Part shown: piece after piece, positions 36,124 to 45,411 of the stretch
Numbering within the stretch: position 1 is the first letter of the stretch
Layout of the letters: each line of letters starts with the position of its first letter
From: Paracoccus hibiscisoli
GTDB lineage: Bacteria; Pseudomonadota; Alphaproteobacteria; Rhodobacterales; Rhodobacteraceae
Length of the DNA stretch: 45,411 bases
Reading direction: 5' to 3'
NCBI RefSeq assembly: GCF_005048265.1
Contig: NZ_SUNH01000024.1
Coordinates: 1 to 45,411 of the forward strand
Program-made: the position numbers and the translations under genes
The notes under the pieces: model-generated
The model's database searches: none
Told to the model about the DNA's origin: nothing
The model's input: only the letters and a program-made list of their open reading frames with translations

Positions 36124-36133
36124 TCTGCCCTCC

Positions 36134-36529
36134 TTAGAACACGGTGCAGAGGACTTCGCCGCCGACATTGGCAGTGCGAGCCGCTGCATCCGTCATGACG
36201 CCCTTGGGAGTCGAGACGATGGAGACGCCCAGGCCCTGACGGACCTGCGGGATTTCCTTGGACCCGGCATAGACCCGGCGACCCGGCTTGGACACGCGCG
36301 ACAGTTCCCGGATGACCGGGGTTCCGTCGTGGTATTTCAGCCCGATTTCCAGCTCTTTGTGGCCTTCGGTCGTGGTCACTTCCTCGTAGCCGCGGATGTA
36401 ACCTTCGTTCTTGAGCACGTCCAGAACCCAGGCACGCAGCTTGGAGGCGGGGGTGCGGACGGTCGATTTGCCGCGCATCTGCGCATTGCGGATGCGGGTC
36501 AGCATATCGCCGAGAGGATCGTTCATCAT
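36134..36529 (-). CDS. rpsH: 30S ribosomal protein S8
   Basis: 131 residues. Two adjacent ATGs (36529 and 36526) fit the start; AAGGGGG eight bases before the first favours it. [19 protein letters not shown] and the C-terminal signature [14 protein letters not shown]8 binds the central domain of 16S rRNA and, in E. coli, represses the spc operon; no obvious S8 mimic site was identified here. Confidence 0.97.
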   Translation of the reverse strand: MMNDPLGDMLTRIRNAQMRGKSTVRTPASKLRAWVLDVLKNEGYIRGYEEVTTTEGHKELEIGLKYHDGTPVIRELSRVSKPGRRVYAGSKEIPQVRQGLGVSIVSTPKGVMTDAAARTANVGGEVLCTVF

Positions 36530-36542
36530 GATATATGCCCCC

Positions 36543-36848
36543 TTACCAGCTGGACTTGACCAGGCCGGGGATCTGACCTTGCGAGCCAAGCTCGCGCAGC
36601 ATGATCCGCGACAGTTTCAGTTTGCGGTAATACGCATGCGGACGACCGGTCAGTTGGCACCGGTTGTGCAGGCGCACGGCCGACGAATTGCGCGGCAGCT
36701 CGGCCAGCTTCAGCGTAGCCTTGAACCGCTCTTCCATCGGGCGGGACTGGTCATGGATGACCTCGTTCAGTTCAGCACGCTTGGCAGCGTATTGCTTCAC
36801 CAGACGCTCGCGCTTCTTCTCGCGCTCGACCATGGATTTCTTTGCCAT
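36543..36848 (-). CDS. rpsN: 30S ribosomal protein S14 (zinc-free form)
   Basis: 101 residues with no CxxC pairs, so the long zinc-independent type. [16 protein letters not shown] and the signature [18 protein letters not shown]. It lies 13 bases before rpsH and 19 after rplE. Confidence 0.97.
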   Translation of the reverse strand: MAKKSMVEREKKRERLVKQYAAKRAELNEVIHDQSRPMEERFKATLKLAELPRNSSAVRLHNRCQLTGRPHAYYRKLKLSRIMLRELGSQGQIPGLVKSSW

Positions 36849-36867
36849 ATCTTCTTTCCCTCCGCGA

Positions 36868-37428
36868 TCAGCTGGTGAACGGCATGTTGAAATGCTTCAA
36901 CAGCGACTTCGCTTCCGCGTCGGTCTTCGCGTTGGTGCAGATGATGATGTCCATTCCCAGAACTTCGTCGACCTTGTCGAAGTTGATCTCCGGGAACACG
37001 ATGTGCTCTTTCAGGCCCATCGCATAGTTGCCGCGGCCGTCGAAGGACGTCGGCTTCACGCCGCGAAAGTCGCGGACGCGGGGCAGTGCGATGTTGATCA
37101 GGCGGTCCAGGAATTCGTACATCCGGTCGCCGCGCAGGGTCACCTTGCAGCCCAAGGGCATCTCTTCACGCACGCGGAAGCCGGCGATCGACTTCTTGGC
37201 ATAGGTGATGATGGCCTTCTGACCCGCGATCAGCGACAGCTCGTCTGCTGCCTGCTTGACCTTCTTGGTGTCCTTGACGGCCTCGCCGACACCCATGTTC
37301 AGGACGATCTTGTCCAGACGCGGGATCTGCATGTCGTTCTTGTAGCTGAACTCTTCCTTCAGCGCGGCCTTGATGGTGTCGTTGAACACCGCACGCAGGC
37401 GGGGCGTGTACTTTGCGTCGTCCAGCAT
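36868..37428 (-). CDS. rplE: 50S ribosomal protein L5
   Basis: 186 residues. [18 protein letters not shown], the glycine-rich [18 protein letters not shown] and [14 protein letters not shown] are standard L5. It binds 5S rRNA. Its start overlaps the rplX stop by one base. Confidence 0.97.
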   Translation of the reverse strand: MLDDAKYTPRLRAVFNDTIKAALKEEFSYKNDMQIPRLDKIVLNMGVGEAVKDTKKVKQAADELSLIAGQKAIITYAKKSIAGFRVREEMPLGCKVTLRGDRMYEFLDRLINIALPRVRDFRGVKPTSFDGRGNYAMGLKEHIVFPEINFDKVDEVLGMDIIICTNAKTDAEAKSLLKHFNMPFTS

Positions 37429-37733
37429 CAGATCACGTCTCCCGTGGTCTTGGCAAAGCGGACCTTGGCGCCGTCTTCCATGCGGAAGCCCACGCGGGTC
37501 GCCTTGCCGTCCTTGTCCATCAGCGACAGGTTCGACAGGTCGATCGGCATGGCCTTCGCCACGCGGCCGCCCTGGCTGTTCTGGGACTGCTTGGTGTGGC
37601 GGATGGCAACGTTCACGCCGTCCACGATGGCCTTGTTGTCCTTGGGCATGACAGCGGTGATCTCACCCTGCTTGCCCTTGTCCTTGCCGGCCAGCACGAC
37701 GACCTTGTCGCCCTTTTTCAGCTTGGCAGCCAT
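37428..37733 (-). CDS. rplX: 50S ribosomal protein L24
   Basis: 101 residues. A KOW motif near the start ([20 protein letters not shown]) and [13 protein letters not shown]. It is an early assembly protein of the large subunit. It overlaps both rplN and rplE by one base. Confidence 0.97.
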   Translation of the reverse strand: MAAKLKKGDKVVVLAGKDKGKQGEITAVMPKDNKAIVDGVNVAIRHTKQSQNSQGGRVAKAMPIDLSNLSLMDKDGKATRVGFRMEDGAKVRFAKTTGDVI

Positions 37734-38101
37734 TACAGCACCTCCGGCGCAAGCGAGATGATCTTCATGAAGTTCTTCGCGCGCAGCTCGCGCACGACCG
37801 GCCCGAAGATACGGGTGCCGACCGGCTCGCCCTGGTTGTTCAGGATGACGGCGGCGTTGCGGTCGAAGCGGATGGAGGTACCGTCTTCACGGTTCACTTC
37901 CTTGGCGGTGCGAACGACGACGGCCTTGCGGACGTCCCCCTTCTTCACCCGGCCCCGAGGGATGGCTTCCTTGACGGACACGACGATGATGTCGCCCACC
38001 GACGCATAGCGACGGTGCGAACCACCCAGGACCTTGATGCACTGAACCCGGCGTGCGCCAGAGTTGTCAGCAACATCCAGATTGGTCTGCATCTGGATCA
38101 T
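37733..38101 (-). CDS. rplN: 50S ribosomal protein L14
   Basis: 122 residues. [37 protein letters not shown] and [13 protein letters not shown] are the L14 core. It lies at the subunit interface. It is the traditional first gene of the E. coli spc operon, but here it lies downstream of rpmC and rpsQ with a 77-base gap. Confidence 0.97.
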   Translation of the reverse strand: MIQMQTNLDVADNSGARRVQCIKVLGGSHRRYASVGDIIVVSVKEAIPRGRVKKGDVRKAVVVRTAKEVNREDGTSIRFDRNAAVILNNQGEPVGTRIFGPVVRELRAKNFMKIISLAPEVL

Positions 38102-38178
38102 TTGGTTTCTCCCGACCTTTGGGGACCGGCCTCGCCGACCCCAGGGTTTCGATCATTTCTGATCTGTGATGATGGACT

Positions 38179-38424
38179 TCAGGCGGTAGCCGCTTCGTCC
38201 GTCAGGACAGTCCAGCGTTTCGTCTTCGAGATCGGGGCACATTCGACGATGCGAACGAGATCACCGATCTTGAACTGGTTTTCCGCGTCATGCGCGCGGT
38301 ATTTCTTGGACGAGCGCACGATCTTGTGCAGCACGGGATGCTTGAAGCGGCGCTCGACCAGGACGGTGATCGTCTGTTCGTTCTTGTCGCTGGTGACGCG
38401 GCCTTGCAGAATGCGTTTGGGCAT
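38179..38424 (-). CDS. rpsQ: 30S ribosomal protein S17
   Basis: 81 residues. [20 protein letters not shown] with [21 protein letters not shown] primary 16S rRNA binder. It lies 12 bases after rpmC. Confidence 0.97.
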   Translation of the reverse strand: MPKRILQGRVTSDKNEQTITVLVERRFKHPVLHKIVRSSKKYRAHDAENQFKIGDLVRIVECAPISKTKRWTVLTDEAATA

Positions 38425-38436
38425 GGACCGGGCTCC

Positions 38437-38643
38437 TTAGTTCGAGGCCGCGGCGTCGGCCGCTTTCTGGTTCAGAATCGTCTTCACGCGGGCGACGTCA
38501 CGACGGACGACGCGCATGCGCGCAGTGCTTTCCAGCTGGCCGGTGGCCTGCTGAAAGCGCAGGTTGAAGGCCTCTTTCTTCAGCGCGACCAGCTGATCCT
38601 TCAGCTGGTCAGGCGTCTTCGAGAGCAGTTCTTTGGCGTCCAT
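38437..38643 (-). CDS. rpmC: 50S ribosomal protein L29
   Basis: 68 residues from the ATG at 38643, which has AAGGAAG upstream. [38 protein letters not shown] and [12 protein letters not shown] are typical. It sits by the exit tunnel and helps dock SRP and trigger factor. It is separated from rplP by 193 bases with a hairpin and a promoter candidate, an unusually large gap in this cluster. Confidence 0.96.
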   Translation of the reverse strand: MDAKELLSKTPDQLKDQLVALKKEAFNLRFQQATGQLESTARMRVVRRDVARVKTILNQKAADAAASN

Positions 38644-38728
38644 GACGCGTCTTCCTTTCAACATCACCGGAGAGCCCCTGATGCCCAGGGCCACCCTGAT
38701 TCCGGTGGAGTTTCGTGATGAAGGCCTG

Positions 38729-38757
38729 CGCATACAGGCTGTGCGCCCGTTTGGCAA
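38729..38757 (-). promoter_or_regulatory. Candidate promoter for rpmC and downstream genes
   Basis: On the minus strand TTGCCA (38752-38757), a 17-base spacer and TATGCG (38729-38734), between the hairpin and rpmC. The -35 matches consensus at five of six positions; the -10 is partial. Confidence 0.5.
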
Positions 38758-38778
38758 GCCCGATTGCCACAAAAGGCA

Positions 38779-38808
38779 GGGGCCCCGCCAATCGCTCGGC
38801 GGGGCCCC
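38779..38808 (-). terminator. Strong hairpin between rplP and rpmC (terminator or attenuator)
   Basis: An 11-bp perfect stem (GGGGCCCCGCC at 38779-38789 with GGCGGGGCCCC at 38798-38808), followed on the minus strand by TGCCTTTTGTGG. The T-tract is short, so partial termination is more likely than full. Confidence 0.55.
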
Positions 38809-38836
38809 CATCGCGATGACCCTTTCGGGCCGCCGC

Positions 38837-39250
38837 TTACCAGTCTTCGCGGGCGACGATGCGGGTCAGGACCGGCAGCTTCATCGCACCAAGGCGCAGG
38901 GCCTCGCGGGCGATGGTGTCGTTGACACCGTCGATCTCAAACATGATCCGGCCCGGGTGGACGCGGGCCGCCCAGAAGTCGACGGAACCCTTGCCCTTAC
39001 CCATCCGGACTTCGGTGGGCTTGGACGAGACCGGGACATCCGGGAAGATCCGGATCCAGACGCGGCCCTGACGCTTCATGTGACGCGTGATCGCGCGGCG
39101 GGCCGCCTCGATCTGGCGCGCGGTCACACGCTCGGGTTCGGTCGCCTTCAGGGCGAACGAGCCGAAGTTCAGGTCGAAACCGCCCTTCGCCTCGCCGTGG
39201 ATGCGGCCCTTGTGCTGTTTGCGGAACTTGGTCCGTTTCGGTTGCAGCAT
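38837..39250 (-). CDS. rplP: 50S ribosomal protein L16
   Basis: 137 residues. [40 protein letters not shown] and [20 protein letters not shown] are the L16 marks. It helps place tRNA in the A site. It is the last gene before the internal hairpin. Confidence 0.97.
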   Translation of the reverse strand: MLQPKRTKFRKQHKGRIHGEAKGGFDLNFGSFALKATEPERVTARQIEAARRAITRHMKRQGRVWIRIFPDVPVSSKPTEVRMGKGKGSVDFWAARVHPGRIMFEIDGVNDTIAREALRLGAMKLPVLTRIVAREDW

Positions 39251-39263
39251 TGTTCTCTACTCC

Positions 39264-39974
39264 TTACCGGGCGTCGCGGCGCGGGCCGCGGGGGGCAGGG
39301 CCCTCCTGGGCTTCGGCGGCGCGGCGGTCATGGGCCTGGGGATCATGTTCCATGATCTCGCCCTTGAAGATCCACACCTTGACGCCGATGATCCCGTAGG
39401 GAGTCGTCGCCTCGGACAGCGCATAGTCGATGTCGGCCCGCAGGGTGTGCAGGGGCACGCGGCCCTCGCGATACCACTCGGTCCGCGCGATCTCGGCGCC
39501 ACCCAGACGGCCGGCGACGTTCACGCGGATGCCCAGGGCACCCATGCGCATGGCGTTCTGGACCGAACGCTTCATGGCGCGGCGGAACGACACGCGACGC
39601 TCCAGCTGCTGAGCGATCGATTCGGCGACCAGCTGCGCATCGACGTCGGGCTTGCGCACTTCGACGATGTTCAGGTGCAGTTCGCTGTCGGTGAAGTTCG
39701 CCAGCTTCTTGCGCAGGGTCTCGATGTCCGCACCCTTTTTCCCGATGATGACACCGGGGCGCGCTGCGTGAATGGTCACGCGGCACTTCTTGTGGGGACG
39801 CTCGATGATGACGCGGCTGATGCCGGCCTGCTTGGCTTCCGTGTGGATGAAGTCCCGGATCTTCAGGTCTTCAAGCAGCAGATTGCCATAGTCCTTGTCG
39901 TCGGCATACCAGCGGCTGTCCCAGGTGCGGTTGACCTGCAGGCGCATGCCGATCGGATTGACCTTCTGACCCAT
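39264..39974 (-). CDS. rpsC: 30S ribosomal protein S3
   Basis: 236 residues from the ATG at 39974. [20 protein letters not shown], the KH domain with [20 protein letters not shown], and the C-terminal domain [20 protein letters not shown]. The tail after GEIMEHDPQ is a variable Ala/Arg-rich run. It is part of the mRNA entry helicase. It overlaps rplV by one base. Confidence 0.97.
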   Translation of the reverse strand: MGQKVNPIGMRLQVNRTWDSRWYADDKDYGNLLLEDLKIRDFIHTEAKQAGISRVIIERPHKKCRVTIHAARPGVIIGKKGADIETLRKKLANFTDSELHLNIVEVRKPDVDAQLVAESIAQQLERRVSFRRAMKRSVQNAMRMGALGIRVNVAGRLGGAEIARTEWYREGRVPLHTLRADIDYALSEATTPYGIIGVKVWIFKGEIMEHDPQAHDRRAAEAQEGPAPRGPRRDAR

Positions 39975-40354
39975 TACGCTTGCTCCTCGACTTGGCGCAC
40001 CTTGATGGTGATTTCCGAAAACGGCTTCATGATCTTGCCGAAGCGGCCACGTGCCCGCGGACGGCCACGCTTCATCACCAGGTTCTTGCCGACCCAGGCC
40101 TCGGCGACGACCAGGTTGTCGACGTCCAGACCGTGGTTGTTCTCGGCATTCGCGATGGCGGACTGAAGGCATTTCTTCACGTCACCGGCGATCCGCTTGT
40201 GCGAGAAGGTCAGGTCGGCCAGGGCCTTGTCCACCTTCTTGCCGCGGATCAGTTGCGCGACCAGGTTCAGTTTCTGCGGCGAGGTGCGAAGCATCTTCGT
40301 CTTGGCGAAGGCCTCGTTCTCCGCCACGCGGCGCGGATTGTTTTCCTTACCCAT
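39974..40354 (-). CDS. rplV: 50S ribosomal protein L22
   Basis: 126 residues. [36 protein letters not shown] and the C-terminal hairpin [20 protein letters not shown] that lines the exit tunnel, the site of macrolide resistance mutations. It lies five bases after rpsS. Confidence 0.97.
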   Translation of the reverse strand: MGKENNPRRVAENEAFAKTKMLRTSPQKLNLVAQLIRGKKVDKALADLTFSHKRIAGDVKKCLQSAIANAENNHGLDVDNLVVAEAWVGKNLVMKRGRPRARGRFGKIMKPFSEITIKVRQVEEQA

Positions 40355-40359
40355 GACGA

Positions 40360-40638
40360 TTACTTCCTCTTCGCTTTCTTGTCCGCGGCGTGACCGTAAT
40401 AGGTCCGCGTGGGCGAATATTCACCGAACTTCTGGCCGATCATCTCTTCGCTGACATTCACCGGGATATGCTTGTGCCCGTTGTAGACGGCGAAGGTCAG
40501 ACCCACGAATTGCGGCAGGATGGTCGAACGACGCGACCAGATCTTGATGACCTCGGACTTGCCGGATTCTTTGACCTTTTCCGCTTTCTTGAGCACATAG
40601 GCGTCAACAAAGGGGCCTTTCCAAACAGAACGTGCCAT
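40360..40638 (-). CDS. rpsS: 30S ribosomal protein S19
   Basis: 92 residues. [39 protein letters not shown] and [20 protein letters not shown]. It pairs with S13 in the head of the small subunit. It lies three bases after rplB. Confidence 0.97.
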   Translation of the reverse strand: MARSVWKGPFVDAYVLKKAEKVKESGKSEVIKIWSRRSTILPQFVGLTFAVYNGHKHIPVNVSEEMIGQKFGEYSPTRTYYGHAADKKAKRK

Positions 40639-40641
40639 GGA

Positions 40642-41481
40642 TCAACGCCCCTTCTTTTTCGCGTGGCGCGAACGCAAGATGTACTTGTCGGTCGCCTTGT
40701 TGCTGCGGGTCTTCTTGCCCTTGGTGTCTTTACCCCAGGGCGTGACCGGCGTGCGGCCACCCGACGTGCGACCCTCACCACCACCATGCGGGTGGTCGAT
40801 CGGGTTCATGGCGACGCCGCGAACGCTCGGGCGGATGCCCTTGTGGCGGTTGCGACCGGCCTTGCCGAGGTTCTGGTTCGAATGGTCGGCATTCGACACG
40901 GCACCGATGGTGGCCATGCATTCCTGACGCACCAGACGCAGCTCGCCCGAGGACAGGCGGATCTGGGCGTAGCCGCCGTCACGACCCACGAACTGGGCAT
41001 AGGTGCCCGCCGAACGTGCGATCTGACCGCCCTTGCCGGGCTTCAGCTCGACATTGTGGACGATCGTGCCGATCGGCATGCCGCTGAAGGGCATGGCGTT
41101 GCCGGGCTTGACGTCGACCTTGGCGCCGGCGACGACCTTGTCACCGATGGCCAGACGCTGCGGCGCCAGGATATAAGCCTGCTCGCCGTCTTCGTACTTG
41201 ACCAGCGCGATGAAGGCGGTGCGGTTGGGATCGTATTCGATCCGCTCGACCGTGGCCGCCATGTCGAACTTGGTGCGCCGGAAATCGACGATGCGATACA
41301 GGCGCTTTGCGCCGCCACCCTGGCGACGCATGGTGATCCGTCCGGTGTTGTTCCGGCCGCCTTTCTTGGTCAGACCCTCAGTGAGGCTCTTGACCGGGCG
41401 ACCTTTCCAAAGCTCCGAACGGTCGATCAGAACCAGCCCACGCTGGCCAGGCGTCGTCGGCTTATACGACTTCAATGCCAT
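40642..41481 (-). CDS. rplB: 50S ribosomal protein L2
   Basis: 279 residues. [40 protein letters not shown] (the conserved peptidyl-transferase-proximal loop) and a basic tail. It is a core large-subunit protein. A 95-base gap separates it from rplW. Confidence 0.98.
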   Translation of the reverse strand: MALKSYKPTTPGQRGLVLIDRSELWKGRPVKSLTEGLTKKGGRNNTGRITMRRQGGGAKRLYRIVDFRRTKFDMAATVERIEYDPNRTAFIALVKYEDGEQAYILAPQRLAIGDKVVAGAKVDVKPGNAMPFSGMPIGTIVHNVELKPGKGGQIARSAGTYAQFVGRDGGYAQIRLSSGELRLVRQECMATIGAVSNADHSNQNLGKAGRNRHKGIRPSVRGVAMNPIDHPHGGGEGRTSGGRTPVTPWGKDTKGKKTRSNKATDKYILRSRHAKKKGR

Positions 41482-41576
41482 CTTTCTGTCTTCCGTTGCT
41501 TTGGACCGAGGAGGTCCGTTTCAGTCAAATGCGGCCACCCCGGATCGCTCCGGGGCGGCCTGATCGCGTCCGGTTA

Positions 41577-41873
41577 TCAGAGACCGGTCGAGACGTCGAT
41601 GGTGTGGCCGGCTTCCAGCGTCACATAGGCTTTCTTGACGTCGCTGCGACGGCCGGGCTGGCCGCGGAAGCGCTTGGTCTTGCCCTTGGTGATGGTGGTG
41701 TTGACCGCCTTCACCTTGACGCCGAACAGGGCTTCGACGGCCTGCTTGATCTGCGGCTTGTTCGAATCCTTGGCGACCTGGAACACGACGCCGTTGTTCT
41801 CGGACGTCATGGTGGCCTTTTCGGTGATGATCGGCTTGACGATCACGTCGTAATGTTCGGCTTTCGCGCTCAT
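41577..41873 (-). CDS. rplW: 50S ribosomal protein L23
   Basis: 98 residues. [40 protein letters not shown] and [20 protein letters not shown]. It is the exit-tunnel docking protein for SRP and trigger factor. It overlaps the rplD stop by four bases. Confidence 0.97.
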   Translation of the reverse strand: MSAKAEHYDVIVKPIITEKATMTSENNGVVFQVAKDSNKPQIKQAVEALFGVKVKAVNTTITKGKTKRFRGQPGRRSDVKKAYVTLEAGHTIDVSTGL

Positions 41874-42490
41874 TTCAGACGAGCCTCCAGAGCTTCGACA
41901 CCAGCGCGCGTGATGACCAGGGTATCACGCTTGAGGATGTCATAAACGTTGGCACCCATCGACGGCAGGATATCCACGCCTTCGATGTTGCGGGCGGCAC
42001 GGGCAAAGTTCTCGTTCACTTCGGCACCGTCGATCACCAGCACGCGCTTCCAGCCGTTCTCGCGGACGGCCTTGGCAACGGCTGCGGTCTTGGCGTCGGC
42101 GAGGTTCAGATCCTCGATGATCACCAGTTCACCCGCAGTGGCCTTGGCCGACAGCGCGTGACGCAGACCCAGGGCACGAACCTTCTTGGGCAGATCGAAG
42201 GCGTGCGACCGCGGGGTCGGGCCCTTGTAGACGCCACCCTTGCGGAAGATCGGCGCCTTGCGGGAGCCGTGGCGTGCGCCGCCGGTGCCCTTCTGGCGAT
42301 AGATCTTCTTGGTCGAATAGCTGACCTCGGACCGGCCCAGCACCGAGTGGGTGCCAGCCTGCGCCTTGGCACGCTGCCAGCGCACGACGCGCTGCAGGAT
42401 GTCGCCGCGCGGCTCCAGGCCAAAGATGTCGTCGGCCAGATCGATCGACCCGGCTGCGCCGGAATCCAGCTTGATCACATCAAGTTTCAT
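41870..42490 (-). CDS. rplD: 50S ribosomal protein L4
   Basis: 206 residues from the ATG at 42490 (a GTG lies one codon before). [40 protein letters not shown] and [20 protein letters not shown] are diagnostic. In E. coli L4 also attenuates and represses the S10 operon by binding its leader. It overlaps the rplC stop by one base. Confidence 0.97.
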   Translation of the reverse strand: MKLDVIKLDSGAAGSIDLADDIFGLEPRGDILQRVVRWQRAKAQAGTHSVLGRSEVSYSTKKIYRQKGTGGARHGSRKAPIFRKGGVYKGPTPRSHAFDLPKKVRALGLRHALSAKATAGELVIIEDLNLADAKTAAVAKAVRENGWKRVLVIDGAEVNENFARAARNIEGVDILPSMGANVYDILKRDTLVITRAGVEALEARLK

Positions 42491-43380
42491 CACTTGTCTC
42501 CTTCCGGCGCGTCGTCATTGGAGGCCGGCTCTTCCGCGTTGGGATCGACAGCGTCCTTGTCCGACTGGATCGAGGCTTCGGCCTCGGCCAGGGCGGCGGC
42601 TTCCTGCTCGGCGGCCAGACGGGCGGCCTCCTCGCGGGCTGCTTCTTCCTCGGCGGCGGCGGCGGCGGCGGCTTCCTCAGCCAGACGCTTGGCCTCGTTC
42701 GCGGCGGAACGCAGGGCGGCCGGATAGATCAGGTTCTCGGGCGTCGCTTTCTTCACGGCGTCCTTGACGGTGACCCAGCCACCCTTCGAGCCCGGAACCG
42801 AGCCCTTGACCATGATCAGGCCCCGCTCGGAATCCGTGCGCACGACCTGCAGGTTCTGCGTGGTGACGCGGACGGCACCCAGGTGACCTGCCATCTTCTT
42901 GCCCTTGAACACCTTGCCGGGGTCCTGGCACTGGCCGGTCGAACCGTGCGAACGGTGGCTGACGGACACGCCGTGCGAGGCACGCAGACCGCCAAAGTTG
43001 TGACGCTTCATGGCGCCCGCAAAGCCCTTACCGATCGAGATGCCGGCGATGTCCACATACTGACCCGAGAAGTAGTGGTCAGCCGTGATTTCCTCACCGA
43101 CGTTGATCAGGTTCTCTTCCGCGACGCGGAATTCCACGATCTTGCGCTTGGGCGCGACCGAGGCCTTCGCGAAGTGACCGCGCATGGCTGCGGTCGTGCG
43201 CTTTGCTTTCGCTTCACCGGCGCCCAGCTGGACGGCGGTATAGCCATCGGTCGCGGCGGTGCGCTGCGCGATGACCTGCAGACCGTCCAGTTGCAGGACG
43301 GTGACGGGAACCTGACGGCCGTCCTCAAGGAACAGACGGGTCATGCCCAGTTTCTTGGCGATGATACCAGTACGCAACAT
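42490..43380 (-). CDS. rplC: 50S ribosomal protein L3 with long Ala/Glu-rich C-terminal tail
   Basis: 296 residues, against 209 in E. coli. The body (about 1-212) is normal L3: [37 protein letters not shown], then [20 protein letters not shown], which includes the region where a Gln is methylated in other bacteria. From about 225 a charged Ala/Glu repeat region ([18 protein letters not shown] and [20 protein letters not shown]) predicts a long helix, and the end is an acidic disordered tail ([10 protein letters not shown]). The frame runs unbroken into the rplD start. Confidence 0.96.
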   Translation of the reverse strand: MLRTGIIAKKLGMTRLFLEDGRQVPVTVLQLDGLQVIAQRTAATDGYTAVQLGAGEAKAKRTTAAMRGHFAKASVAPKRKIVEFRVAEENLINVGEEITADHYFSGQYVDIAGISIGKGFAGAMKRHNFGGLRASHGVSVSHRSHGSTGQCQDPGKVFKGKKMAGHLGAVRVTTQNLQVVRTDSERGLIMVKGSVPGSKGGWVTVKDAVKKATPENLIYPAALRSAANEAKRLAEEAAAAAAAEEEAAREEAARLAAEQEAAALAEAEASIQSDKDAVDPNAEEPASNDDAPEGDK

Positions 43381-43391
43381 GATCGGCCTCC

Positions 43392-43700
43392 TCAGACTTT
43401 GATCTCGACATCCACGCCGGCGGCGAGGTCGAGCTTCATGAGGGCGTCAACGGTCTGCGGGGTCGGGTCGACGATGTCCAGCAGACGCTTGTGCGTGCGG
43501 ATTTCCCACTGGTCGCGCGACTTCTTGTCGATGTGCGGACCGCGCAGGACGGTGAATTTCTCGATCTTGTTCGGCAGCGGGATCGGGCCGCGGACGGTCG
43601 CGCCGGTGCGCTTGGCCGTGTTCACGATTTCCTGGGTGCTGGCATCCAGCACGCGGTAATCGAAGGCCTTCAGCCGGATCCGGATATTCTGGCTTTGCAT
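43392..43700 (-). CDS. rpsJ: 30S ribosomal protein S10
   Basis: 102 residues from the ATG at 43700, with GAGGGATG upstream. [39 protein letters not shown] and [20 protein letters not shown]. It also serves as NusE in antitermination. It is first in the S10 operon, after a leader of about 165 bases. Confidence 0.97.
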   Translation of the reverse strand: MQSQNIRIRLKAFDYRVLDASTQEIVNTAKRTGATVRGPIPLPNKIEKFTVLRGPHIDKKSRDQWEIRTHKRLLDIVDPTPQTVDALMKLDLAAGVDVEIKV

Positions 43701-43772
43701 AAAGACATCCCTCTTGCGGGGAGTTCCAGTCGAGAGGCTGACATCGCACCGCGCGGGGCCAGCATCGGACCG

Positions 43773-43807
43773 TAAAAATAACAGCAGGCCGCCCTTGGGT
43801 GGCGGCC
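43773..43807 (-). promoter_or_regulatory. Terminator-like hairpin in the rpsJ leader
   Basis: GGCCGCC (43787-43793) pairs with GGCGGCC (43801-43807); on the minus strand it is followed by TGCTGTTATTTTTA. It lies between the candidate promoter and rpsJ, so it could be an attenuator of the S10 operon. Confidence 0.55.
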
Positions 43808-43863
43808 CGTGACAAGGCGACCGATTCTTGCCATCAGGCATCAGACCGGTCACGATTGCGCTG

Positions 43864-43891
43864 CCTTAACGGCTTGCCCCCCGCAGGTCAA
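43864..43891 (-). promoter_or_regulatory. Candidate promoter for the S10 operon
   Basis: On the minus strand TTGACC (43886-43891), a 16-base spacer and TTAAGG (43864-43869), upstream of the leader hairpin. The -10 is weak. It overlaps the 5' region of the divergent glycosyltransferase gene. Confidence 0.4.
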
Positions 43892-43977
43892 GGCATGGCG
43901 TGCCTATCCTAGCGATTGTGCGTCACGGGGCCGGGCGCTATGTCGCGCAGGGCGCACAAGGCTGCGGGGGACCGGAT

Positions 43978-45255
43978 ATGCGACACAGGCTGATCGGCAT
44001 GATCCGGCGCAGGCCCGCCCTGCTGGACGCCCTGCGCCAGGCGCGGGTGGCGGTGCTGGGTCGGCTGCCCGGCGCGGCGGCGCGCCCGGCCTCGACCATC
44101 CCGCCGATCGACTGGCGGCGTGCGACGCCCGGCCTGCCCGTTCCCCCGCCCCTGTTGCTGGACGACATTCCCGTCGTGCCGGCCCGCCGCCTGCACCATG
44201 AGGTCCTGTCCGACGGCGGCCCCGTTTGGCCCGATTTTGACACGACGCCGGTGGTCCGCCACCTGATCCACGACACCCCCGCCGACATCAACGCGACGCC
44301 CGCGCGCAGACCCGGGCCGCGGCTGGACCGCCCGGTCATCTGGGGCGGGCGCTGCCTGTTCCATTTCGGCCACCTCGCGGCCGAGCATCTGAACCGCCTG
44401 CCCGGCGCGCTGTATCACCACCCCAACGCCGAGGCGCTGTTCCTGCTGCCGCCCGGCAAGCTGGGCCGAGAGGTGCCGGGCTATTTCTGGGACATGACTG
44501 CATGGTTCGGCCTGCGCCCCGACCGGGTGCGCCTGGTCACGCGACCGATGGTGGCAGGCCGCTTGATGGTCACCCCTCAGACCGAACACATGAGCGCCCA
44601 TCCCCCGCCCGACTGGCATCTGGACCTGCTGGACCAGCTGCCAAAGCTGCACGGGCTGGAGCCGGTCCCCAACCGGGCGCTGTATGTCACCCGCATGGGG
44701 CAGCTGCCCCGCGGCAGCGGCGCCCATGCGGGCGAGGCCGCCCTGGTCGACGCCCTGCGCGCCGCCGGGGTGGCGATCATGGACCCCGGCCGCGAGGGGC
44801 TGATGCGCCAGATGGCGCTTTATGCCGGGGCGCGGCTGCTGATCTTTGCCGAAGGCTCGGCGATGCACGGACGCCAGCTGCTGGGCCGGGTGGACCAGAC
44901 CATCCTGGTGCTGCGCCGCAGGCCGCACAGCACCATGGCCCGCGCCCAGCTGCAGCCACGCTGCACCCGGCTGGATTACGCCCCGGTCATCCGCGGATTC
45001 GCGACCCCGATCCATCTGGGCGGGTCCGAGATGCTGCCCCACGGGATCACCTTCCTTGCGCCGCAGCGCCTGTTCGGCATCCTGCGCGGATATGGGGTCG
45101 AGCTGGCGCCCCATTGGGACGGCGACCGCTTTGCCGCGGCAGAGGCCCGCGATGCGCAGCTGTGGCGCGACGCGATCCTGGCGCGCAGCGACATTGACCG
45201 CGCCGCCACGCTGGACCGGATGTCGGCGGTCCTAACCCGGATGGGCGTGGCCTGA
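43978..45255 (+). CDS. Glycosyltransferase family 61-like protein
   Basis: 425 residues from the ATG at 43978, which follows GGGGGA; a GTG at 43900 could add 26 residues. A basic N-terminus ([20 protein letters not shown]) precedes a segment with [20 protein letters not shown]. The C-terminal part has RALYVTRMG, then [20 protein letters not shown] with AMHGRQLLG, the usual DUF563/GT61 core where an Ala-Glu/His-containing loop ends a Rossmann-like domain. Such enzymes add sugars to surface polysaccharides or proteins; donor and acceptor are unknown. It sits between rpsJ and tuf, divergent from rpsJ and convergent with tuf. Confidence 0.78.
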   Translation: MRHRLIGMIRRRPALLDALRQARVAVLGRLPGAAARPASTIPPIDWRRATPGLPVPPPLLLDDIPVVPARRLHHEVLSDGGPVWPDFDTTPVVRHLIHDTPADINATPARRPGPRLDRPVIWGGRCLFHFGHLAAEHLNRLPGALYHHPNAEALFLLPPGKLGREVPGYFWDMTAWFGLRPDRVRLVTRPMVAGRLMVTPQTEHMSAHPPPDWHLDLLDQLPKLHGLEPVPNRALYVTRMGQLPRGSGAHAGEAALVDALRAAGVAIMDPGREGLMRQMALYAGARLLIFAEGSAMHGRQLLGRVDQTILVLRRRPHSTMARAQLQPRCTRLDYAPVIRGFATPIHLGGSEMLPHGITFLAPQRLFGILRGYGVELAPHWDGDRFAAAEARDAQLWRDAILARSDIDRAATLDRMSAVLTRMGVA

Positions 45256-45269
45256 CGGCCCGAATGCAA

Positions 45270-45297
45270 AAAGGGCCGCCCCTTGGGGCGGCCCTTT
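45270..45297. terminator. Bidirectional terminator between the glycosyltransferase gene and tuf
   Basis: AAAGGGCCGCCC (45270-45281) pairs with GGGCGGCCCTTT, with A-rich and T-rich flanks. It serves tuf on the minus strand and the glycosyltransferase gene on the plus strand. Confidence 0.8.
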
Positions 45298-45317
45298 CCG
45301 TCTGTCTTTGGGTCAGA

Positions 45318-45411
45318 TCACTTGATGATCTTGGACACGACGCCTGCGCCGACGGTGCGGCCGCCTTCGCGGATGGCGAAGCGCAGCTTCTCTTCCATGG
45401 CGATCGGCGCG
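45318..45411 (-). CDS. tuf: Elongation factor Tu, C-terminal end (cut by window edge)
   Basis: The last 30 or so codons on the minus strand give [20 protein letters not shown] then AGVVSKIIK and TGA (45318-45320), the conserved end of domain III of EF-Tu. The rest lies beyond the right edge. tuf beside rpsJ is the classic str/S10 junction. Confidence 0.95.
   Translation of the reverse strand, partial: APIAMEEKLRFAIREGGRTVGAGVVSKIIK

Overview
The window looks like chromosomal DNA of a Rhodobacteraceae alphaproteobacterium, most likely Paracoccus or a close relative. The reasons are high GC with strong third-position G/C preference, a Bzt/Aap-type glutamate/glutamine/aspartate ABC transporter, an ATP12-family F1-ATPase chaperone, the cluster rpmH-rnpA-yidD-ttcA-yidC-MOSC-engB-argB, and an alphaproteobacterial S10/spc/alpha ribosomal cluster. 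The genus is inferred from gene content, not from a database search.

Left end (1-8040) is an accessory region. It holds truncated reading frames at the edge, a secreted von Willebrand factor A (VWA) protein, an outer-membrane beta-barrel protein on the other strand, and an islet of about 4.6 kb at the 3' side of a tRNA-Arg(ACG) gene. The islet is bounded by two diverged ~300-bp direct repeats (2901-3199 and 7509-7808). It contains a possible small secreted protein, two separate scraps of an IS481-family transposase, a broken IS5-family transposase, and one intact unit: a YadA-like trimeric autotransporter with an in-frame 252-bp tandem repeat, translationally coupled to a small exported protein.

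8133-17845 is core genome: a sensor histidine kinase facing left, then rightward rpmH-rnpA-yidD-ttcA, an EAL phosphodiesterase, yidC, a MOSC protein, engB, argB and a SixA-like phosphatase. Most neighbours overlap by ATGA or GTGA and are probably co-translated.

17889-27937 is read leftward: the bztABCD amino-acid transporter, an ATP12 chaperone, a HAD phosphatase, an RluC-type pseudouridine synthase, rarA, and a complete luxR-luxI quorum-sensing pair between rarA and rplQ.

28224-43700 is the ribosomal protein/secY/adk/rpoA cluster, read leftward. It has three apparent breaks. One is a strong hairpin plus candidate promoter between rplP and rpmC. The second is an opposite-strand gene for a secreted/membrane protein between rpmD and rplO, with a bidirectional terminator on one side and a promoter facing rplO on the other. 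The third is a terminator-like hairpin in the rpsJ leader. A family 61 glycosyltransferase-like gene sits between rpsJ and tuf, whose 3' end closes the window.

No unmistakably new system is visible. The best leads are the adhesin islet with its coupled partner, the diverged repeat family, the luxRI insertion at the end of the ribosomal cluster, the opposite-strand gene inside the spc operon, and the long Ala/Glu-rich tail on ribosomal protein L3.
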